Assembly: GCA_002212725.1 (NCBI GenBank)
Contig: MTCR01000105.1
Coordinates: 1 to 48,549 of the forward strand
Direction of reading: 5' to 3'
Source: Sphingobacteriales bacterium TSM_CSM
GTDB taxonomy: Bacteria > Bacteroidota > Bacteroidia > Chitinophagales > UBA2359
DNA length: 48,549 nt
A program made the translations under genes and the position numbers. The notes below the pieces were generated by a model, which ran no database searches, was not told the origin of the DNA, and saw only the letters and a program-made list of their open reading frames with translations. Of the stretch, positions 43,373 through 48,549 are shown in pieces; the stretch's first letter is position 1, and each line of letters begins with the position of its first letter.

Positions 43373-46300
43373 TTATCGCAGCAATACTAATTTTTGCATT
43401 TCGTGCGCCACGCTGTTATCGGTAAGGCTGCGCACGGTAAGTTTGTAAACATAGGTACCGCGGCCAATTTTGTTGCCAAAATCATCGCGCCCGTCCCAGG
43501 TAATGTCGTCAACCCTGAAACCGTTTGAAATAACCGGCTGCTGAATGGTTTTAACCACCCTGCCCGAAATGGTGAAAATTTGCACTGTTACCAGCAGTTG
43601 GTCGTTGGGGCGGTTATGCTCAAACCAAAAAGCAGTGTTGGTGGTAAACGGGTTGGGGTAGTTTAAAACATGGCTGAGCGCCAAATCTGCCGATGGCGCT
43701 ACCACAAACTCGGTATAACCTTTGCCCGAATTGTTGTGGGTATCCCAGGCTTTTACCTCAATAGTATGCCGTCCGTCGGGCAGGTCAGACAGCGGGTAGC
43801 GCACTTCGCCTTTCTGAAAACTGTCTAATGCTGCCTTGTAATATTGGTTGAGCATAATGGAACTTTTGGTATCATCATTTAAAATGGCCGAAATATCGTG
43901 GCCAATACCATTGCCAACGGTGTTTACCCCACTTTGGTCGGCAAGTTTTACCAGCAGGGTAGGGCTGGCGTTGGTAGTTCCGCCAAACACAAATTTTTCG
44001 TCGTTCATAAAAATTTGCACATCGGGGCCTTGGTTGTCTTCGGGTGCAGTTTCATCAACGCCGCCAATAATTACTTCTTCGGTATAACCTTGCGCATCGG
44101 TAAGTACACCGTCATCGGCATAAAGGCTTATGCGGCCGCTGCCATACTGGTAGGCAATATCTTTTGGGGTAATAAAGGTAAAATTAAACTGCCCGTTGGT
44201 AACGGTGGCTTTGCCCTTAAACACAATATTGCGCCGTAGCTGATAGGTAGCGGGCTGGCTGTTGGGGTCGTTTGCAAGTGTTTGTACATTTACCGATTTA
44301 TCATACACTACCGGGTACACGGTTCCGTTAAAGGAGGTAAGAGGGCTGCCATCGGGCAATTGAATTTGTCCGGAAACGGTTACTTGTGCCAGGGCTTTAA
44401 TAGTATCGGCATTAGCAGCCAAAGGCTGGTTGTTTATAGCAGTAACTACGGCCTTGTATTTAGGATAATTGAGTTGCAGCGAGGGGTCGCCCAGCAATAC
44501 AAATTTGCGGTTATTAACCGAACTGGTGAGCAAATCTGCATCATTTTTTGAGAGGCGTGCTACTTCTCCCAAGGCAAGCGGTTGCCCGTTTTCGGTTTCA
44601 AACAGGCGGTTGAGGAAGGCGGTGTTCAGTTTTTCGTTGGCGCTGGCATAAACCAGTCGCACAGTGGTCATAAGGGCAATGGCGCCGCCATCGGGTTTTA
44701 CCATCAGCAGTTCGCCGGCCGATACTTTTTCGGGATTATCATAGCGGCTAAAGCTACAGGTGGCGGTAATGAACAAGGGCAGTTTATCTGTGTTTGTCCA
44801 GCTTTGTATGTCGTCAATTTTTAAAATTCGTTCATGTGCCCAGCCGGCTTCGCCGCCATGTCCTACGTAGTTCATAATTAGGGTTCCGGTAAAAATCTTG
44901 TTGTTAATGGCGGTGTTCACATCGGGGTACAGGTTGCCGCCGGCGGTAGAAACCTGTTGGTAGGCATCGAGGTAAATTTTGTCAATATTATAGGCGGGGT
45001 AAGCGGCTTCCAGTGTATTGGTATGCGTTTCGGCATCTCCCAGGTGAATGTTAGAGTCTTCGTCGTCGGCAATAAAGGTAAGGTTGTTGCGCCACTCGCC
45101 CAGTGAAGCACTGCTGTGGTAGCTCAAAATTTTGTCAATAACTTGTTCGGCTTCTTCGGTTGTAGTTACGGGCAGGCGGCCAATGCCCACATCAAGAAAC
45201 TGGTTTTTCTGGTTCATATCTGCGCCTTCGGTATCATCTAAAATACCAAAGTAATCATCGGAACAATAGCTGTCGGTTGCGTTAAAAGATTCCACGCTTT
45301 CGTAGGTAGGTACAAAATTATGGTTGTTGCCGGCGTTGTACTCAATGCTTCGGTAGTCAAAAGAGGCATCGCCCAGCAGCAGCAGGTGTTGGGGCATGTT
45401 ATCGGCATTAGTGCCGGCGCGGTCGTAAAACATTTTCACAAAATCTCTGATAGCCGAAATATCGGGCGTGCCCGATGAAAATTCGTTGTAAATTTGTTGT
45501 GGGGTAGCCACCAGCACTTCCAGCCCGTTGTTATTGCGGCGGTAGTTTGCCAGGCGCTCGGCGGCGGTTAAAAAATCGGGGTGAGTTACAATAATCATAT
45601 CGGGGTTTTGCAGGGCGTGCAGGTTTTGAGGCTGCACGGTTCCTGCGGCAGTTGGGGTAAAATACTGGCTTCCGTCAAAAGCTATAAAGCGGCGCAGGGT
45701 AGAGGTAGGGGCATAAAACACGTATTGGTTGCCGCTTTCGGGGGTAAGTTGCCATTTGGTAATTTGGTTGGGTTGGGTAACTTCCCACACCTGTACGGCA
45801 GGTGTTGCGGCTTGCAGTATAAAGCGCGATAGTTTGTTAACCCCAACAGATTGGGGGTCGGCAAAGGTCATTTGAGGTCCGGTAAACACTAATTGGCGGC
45901 GGGCGTTAAGTTCAAGGAAATCGAGCCAGCCAATGGCACTTATGTCGGGGCGCACATAGTTGAGCGACAAGGTAATATCGGGCGAAGAGGAAGTAAAAGA
46001 GCCTGTGGCAGAGCCGGTTCGGGCATAGTAGCCTTCATAACTTCCGGTAACTGATGATACCCCGATGTTTTGCAGCAGGGTTCCGTTTGCCGACACCCTG
46101 AAGGTACTGCTGCTGCCCGAAGCACTGCCTGTTACATATCGGGCGGCTACCTGTGTGCGCAGGGTAACCGGTTCGGTGGTAACCAAATTGGGAAAACTGA
46201 AGTTAAAATTTTGAGTAAGTTCTACATTAAATTCTTCTCCCAGCCAGGTACGGCCGCTTTTTATGGGCTGCACACGGTCGTTGTTGTGTATGGCGTAATC

Positions 46301-47248
46301 GGTAAAAGCGGTAACTGTGGTGTTGTATTCGGCGGTTTGGGGTTGGGGTTCAATGCGTTTACCGGGGCCTATGTCAAAGTTCAGGAAGTAGTAATTAAAA
46401 TTGCTGTAGAGGTGTTTTTGGTAGGTAAAGCGCTGTGTAGATGGGTTGTATGTCCATGTATCGGGGCTTTGGGCGTAAAAAAGGGCGTAATCTTGCGCAT
46501 CAAAGAGGTTGTTTCCGTTTTGGTCATACACCTGTATGGGGTTTTCGGTTAAATCGTCATATTTGTCGGCGCCGGCAAGTTCGGGCAGCATACCGCCGCC
46601 GTTGCCGTAAATGCGCAGGTTGGTTAAAGAAACGGCAGAATTAATGCCCAGGCTTTGTAAAAAGGGATAGTCTATTTTGTGAATGCCGGTTTTATCTGTT
46701 TTAAACTGGTAAAACACCCCTTGGTTAAGTACCGAGTTATCGGTATAGGTGCGGTTGCTTTTTGCCAGCGGGTTGGTGGCGCCGGGCATTAGTTTAAGGG
46801 TTAAATCAAAGCGCACCAGTTTTTCGGGTTGCCCGGTAAGCGGGTTTATGCGCAGGGGTATAAAAGACAGCAGCACAAAAGCCTGTTTTTTTTCGTAGCC
46901 AACCTGGGTTTCAACTGCAATATCGGGGCCTTGCAACTCGTTAATGTGGGGCAGGTTGTCAATTCCAATAGGTTCGTATTGGGCGTTTACCACCTGAGCC
47001 TGTACCGCAGCCGCATTGCCGGCCGGAAATTTGGCACACCAGTAGGGCAGGTTGTGGCGCTGAAAATCGTAGGCAGCGCCCTTAAAAGACAGAGATGGCA
47101 ATAAAGCATTGGTGGAAGGAGTTTTGGGGCTATTTAAATACCATGTTATTTCAAAACCGCGCAGGGAGGTTGTTTGCTGTGCGTAACCGTTAACAAACAC
47201 CAAACCCGAAAAAAAGCAGATAATGAGCAAAAAAATGGAGTTTTTCAT
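43373..47248 (-). CDS. porU: Type IX secretion system sortase PorU
   Basis: The cysteine protease that removes the C-terminal sorting domain from T9SS cargo at the cell surface and attaches it. The ATG at 47248 ('MKNSIFLLIICFFSGLVFVNGYAQQ') gives a signal peptide and 1291 residues; a non-ATG start 6 nt upstream is not needed. The gingipain-like peptidase C25 domain has 'DMIIVTHPDFLTAAERLANYR', 'HLLLLGDASFDYR', the catalytic His797 in 'NYVGHGGEAGW' and Cys831 in 'TATCSFSRYD'. The C-terminus is a CTD-like region ('LNYPNPFTTNTAFWFEH', 'IFTISGRVVKTI', 'YVYKLTVRS'), as normal for PorU. It should process the four or five CTD proteins encoded in this window. Confidence 0.95.
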   Translation of the reverse strand: MKNSIFLLIICFFSGLVFVNGYAQQTTSLRGFEITWYLNSPKTPSTNALLPSLSFKGAAYDFQRHNLPYWCAKFPAGNAAAVQAQVVNAQYEPIGIDNLPHINELQGPDIAVETQVGYEKKQAFVLLSFIPLRINPLTGQPEKLVRFDLTLKLMPGATNPLAKSNRTYTDNSVLNQGVFYQFKTDKTGIHKIDYPFLQSLGINSAVSLTNLRIYGNGGGMLPELAGADKYDDLTENPIQVYDQNGNNLFDAQDYALFYAQSPDTWTYNPSTQRFTYQKHLYSNFNYYFLNFDIGPGKRIEPQPQTAEYNTTVTAFTDYAIHNNDRVQPIKSGRTWLGEEFNVELTQNFNFSFPNLVTTEPVTLRTQVAARYVTGSASGSSSTFRVSANGTLLQNIGVSSVTGSYEGYYARTGSATGSFTSSSPDITLSLNYVRPDISAIGWLDFLELNARRQLVFTGPQMTFADPQSVGVNKLSRFILQAATPAVQVWEVTQPNQITKWQLTPESGNQYVFYAPTSTLRRFIAFDGSQYFTPTAAGTVQPQNLHALQNPDMIIVTHPDFLTAAERLANYRRNNNGLEVLVATPQQIYNEFSSGTPDISAIRDFVKMFYDRAGTNADNMPQHLLLLGDASFDYRSIEYNAGNNHNFVPTYESVESFNATDSYCSDDYFGILDDTEGADMNQKNQFLDVGIGRLPVTTTEEAEQVIDKILSYHSSASLGEWRNNLTFIADDEDSNIHLGDAETHTNTLEAAYPAYNIDKIYLDAYQQVSTAGGNLYPDVNTAINNKIFTGTLIMNYVGHGGEAGWAHERILKIDDIQSWTNTDKLPLFITATCSFSRYDNPEKVSAGELLMVKPDGGAIALMTTVRLVYASANEKLNTAFLNRLFETENGQPLALGEVARLSKNDADLLTSSVNNRKFVLLGDPSLQLNYPKYKAVVTAINNQPLAANADTIKALAQVTVSGQIQLPDGSPLTSFNGTVYPVVYDKSVNVQTLANDPNSQPATYQLRRNIVFKGKATVTNGQFNFTFITPKDIAYQYGSGRISLYADDGVLTDAQGYTEEVIIGGVDETAPEDNQGPDVQIFMNDEKFVFGGTTNASPTLLVKLADQSGVNTVGNGIGHDISAILNDDTKSSIMLNQYYKAALDSFQKGEVRYPLSDLPDGRHTIEVKAWDTHNNSGKGYTEFVVAPSADLALSHVLNYPNPFTTNTAFWFEHNRPNDQLLVTVQIFTISGRVVKTIQQPVISNGFRVDDITWDGRDDFGNKIGRGTYVYKLTVRSLTDNSVAHEMQKLVLLR

Positions 47249-47270
47249 AAACAAACAGGTACTTTTGCAG

Positions 47271-47303
47271 CTAAATTAAATAAACCCGCCACAATAATGC
47301 AAA
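47271..47303 (-). promoter_or_regulatory. Promoter of porU
   Basis: On the minus strand TTTG (47303..47300), 21 nt, TAATTTAG (47278..47271), a one-mismatch -7 box. The distance to the ATG at 47248 is 22 nt. It faces away from the porP promoter, forming a divergent control region. Confidence 0.45.
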
Positions 47304-47370
47304 AGGTGGCGGCAGTACTATGCACAATTTAAATTACTTTATTCCGAAAACGGTAAAAATGGCATTTTGG

Positions 47371-47403
47371 TTTGCACGGGGTCAGGCGCTGCCTGTATTT
47401 TTT
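47371..47403 (+). promoter_or_regulatory. Promoter of porP
   Basis: TTTG at 47371-47374, 21 nt, TATTTTTT at 47396-47403, one mismatch from TAnnTTTG. The ATG at 47461 is 57 nt downstream. Confidence 0.4.
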
Positions 47404-47460
47404 AATTTTACCCTCAAACTGCACTGCTGCTTTACCGAAAAAACTTTTAACTATTATTGA

Positions 47461-48474
47461 ATGAAAGGGTATATTGTTTCATTGCTGGCATTACTTAGTT
47501 GCATTTTTCCGGTAAAAGGTTGGGCACAAGACCCCGAATTCAGCCAATTTTATGCCGCACCGGCGCATTTGAACCCCGCCATGATAGGTTTTTCGTGGGA
47601 GCCGCGCATTGCGCTTAACTACCGGCATCAATACCCGCAGTTTGGCAACGCCTTTCTTACTTTTGCCGCCTCTTACGACCAGCATTTTGACGACCTGAAC
47701 AGCAGTTTCGGGTTATCGGTAATGGCCGACCGCGCCGGGGAGGGAGGCTTGTACAATACCTATTACCTAAACGGACTATACGCCTATCAGCTTAGGTTTA
47801 CCAATAACCTGAACGTTAAAATAGGCATACAGGCAGGCTACCTGCAACAATCTTTAGATTGGAGCAAACTGGTATTTACCGATATGATTGACCCCACTAA
47901 CGGCGCCTCTACCGGCAGCACAGCCGAGCAAATGCCCGAAAGAACCAACATACACCGCCTCGATTTGGGCGGCGGGTTGGCAGCCTACAACAGCAAATTT
48001 TATGTTGGCGCATCGGTAAAACACGTAACCACCCCCTCGCTTGCCTTTACCAACAGCAACGATGCCGACAATACCCTGCGCATTCGCAGCGCATTCCATG
48101 CCGGCTGGGTATTTTATATGGGCAAGGTAATTGTTGATAAACCCCGCTTTTACATCAGCCCCAACCTGCTGTTCATAAACCAGGGCAGGCATTTTCAGGT
48201 AAATGCCGGCACTTATTTGGGTAAAGGAATATTTTTTGGCGGACTCATGCTAAGGCATACTATACGCAATGCCGATGCGTTAATATTGTTGGCAGGTATA
48301 AAAGCAGGCGTAGTAAGGGTAGGGTATAGCTATGATATTAACATAGCGCCCATAGGAACCGGCGCAAGTGCCCATGAAGTATCGGTTTTAATAGATTTTG
48401 GACAACGAAAAGGATTAGACAGAGAAATGCGCAGAAAAAAAGCAGGTGAATGCCCCGAAATTTTTGCACCCTGA
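47461..48474 (+). CDS. porP: PorP/SprF family type IX secretion system membrane protein
   Basis: 337 residues. Signal peptide 'MKGYIVSLLALLSCIFPVKGWAQD', then the family start 'DPEFSQFYAAPAHLNPAMIGF' and a 14-stranded-looking beta-barrel ('RIALNYRHQYPQFGNAFLTFAASYDQHF', 'LYNTYYLNGLYAYQLRF', 'KIGIQAGYLQQSLDWSKLVFTDM', 'FYVGASVKHVTTPSLAF', 'AGVVRVGYSYDI'). PorP/SprF proteins are outer-membrane partners of T9SS, often one per class of type B CTD cargo. It is divergent from porU and the usual length (about 300-340). It may be the general PorP or a cargo-specific SprF; type A CTDs in this window do not prove which. Confidence 0.92.
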   Translation: MKGYIVSLLALLSCIFPVKGWAQDPEFSQFYAAPAHLNPAMIGFSWEPRIALNYRHQYPQFGNAFLTFAASYDQHFDDLNSSFGLSVMADRAGEGGLYNTYYLNGLYAYQLRFTNNLNVKIGIQAGYLQQSLDWSKLVFTDMIDPTNGASTGSTAEQMPERTNIHRLDLGGGLAAYNSKFYVGASVKHVTTPSLAFTNSNDADNTLRIRSAFHAGWVFYMGKVIVDKPRFYISPNLLFINQGRHFQVNAGTYLGKGIFFGGLMLRHTIRNADALILLAGIKAGVVRVGYSYDINIAPIGTGASAHEVSVLIDFGQRKGLDREMRRKKAGECPEIFAP

Positions 48475-48549
48475 CAATAAAAAAAACAAGACAGCGTTTT
48501 GCTTTTACACCGGCAAACAACACATTTTGTCAATAAAATGTTATTTTTG

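Noticed and set aside
1..48549. CRISPR array, rRNA, complete insertion sequence or prophage
   Set aside because: No regularly spaced repeats, rRNA sequence, transposase or phage structural genes were seen.
48542..48549. TATTTTTG at the last bases, possible promoter for a next gene
   Set aside because: It touches the window edge and the nearest TTTG is only 12 nt upstream, so it cannot be supported.

Overview
The window comes from a member of the Bacteroidota, most likely a Chitinophagia/Saprospiria/Sphingobacteriia-type lineage. The evidence is several proteins ending in type IX secretion (T9SS) type A sorting domains, the T9SS sortase PorU with a divergent PorP/SprF-family protein, a type III glutamine synthetase, a TonB-dependent receptor with a CarboxypepD_reg-like N-terminus, a DUF2723 protein, a GWxTD protein, and many TAnnTTTG-type -7 boxes with few clear Shine-Dalgarno sequences. 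No rRNA, CRISPR array or complete insertion sequence is visible.

Layout. Positions 1-3860 hold two T9SS cargo genes. The first lacks a start, abuts a tandem-repeat/promoter-like segment at the window edge, and is frameshifted just before its sorting domain. Type III glutamine synthetase (4066-6267) follows, with a perfect 14-bp inverted repeat around its -7 box and a terminator behind it. Positions 6638-15881 hold a tightly packed, AT-rich six-gene defence operon: Vsr endonuclease, cytosine-C5 methyltransferase, MutL/MORC-like GHKL ATPase, Z1 helicase-like ATPase, PD-(D/E)XK protein (DUF4420-like) and AIPR protein. It matches the MutL-Z1-AIPR ('Mza') defence architecture, here led by a methylase and a Vsr nuclease. 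Positions 16085-24320 are a minus-strand stretch: methyltransferase, STM3941-like protein, tRNA-Arg(CCU), secreted esterase, lipoprotein, T9SS protein and TonB receptor.

Positions 24717-33587 carry a membrane hydrolase-like protein, a small helical protein, an AddB/RecB-like nuclease (minus strand), sucD, a compact type II restriction-modification pair (Dam-family methylase overlapping a PD-(D/E)XK endonuclease) inserted between sucD and fabG, fabG, and a small membrane protein. From 33673 to the end lie a methyltransferase, the DUF2723 protein, a KefB-like antiporter, GWxTD and DUF4920 lipoproteins, tRNA-Lys(UUU), murB, porU and a porP/sprF gene.

How the genes work together. PorU and PorP belong to the machine that exports and processes the CTD-bearing cargo proteins in the same window. 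Two methylase-containing defence modules interrupt otherwise housekeeping DNA, and both look acquired by transfer. The most interesting element is the Vsr-methylase-MutL-Z1-DUF4420-AIPR operon. Its Vsr keeps the catalytic residues of the mismatch endonuclease, while its GHKL ATPase has Asp where the usual catalytic Glu lies.
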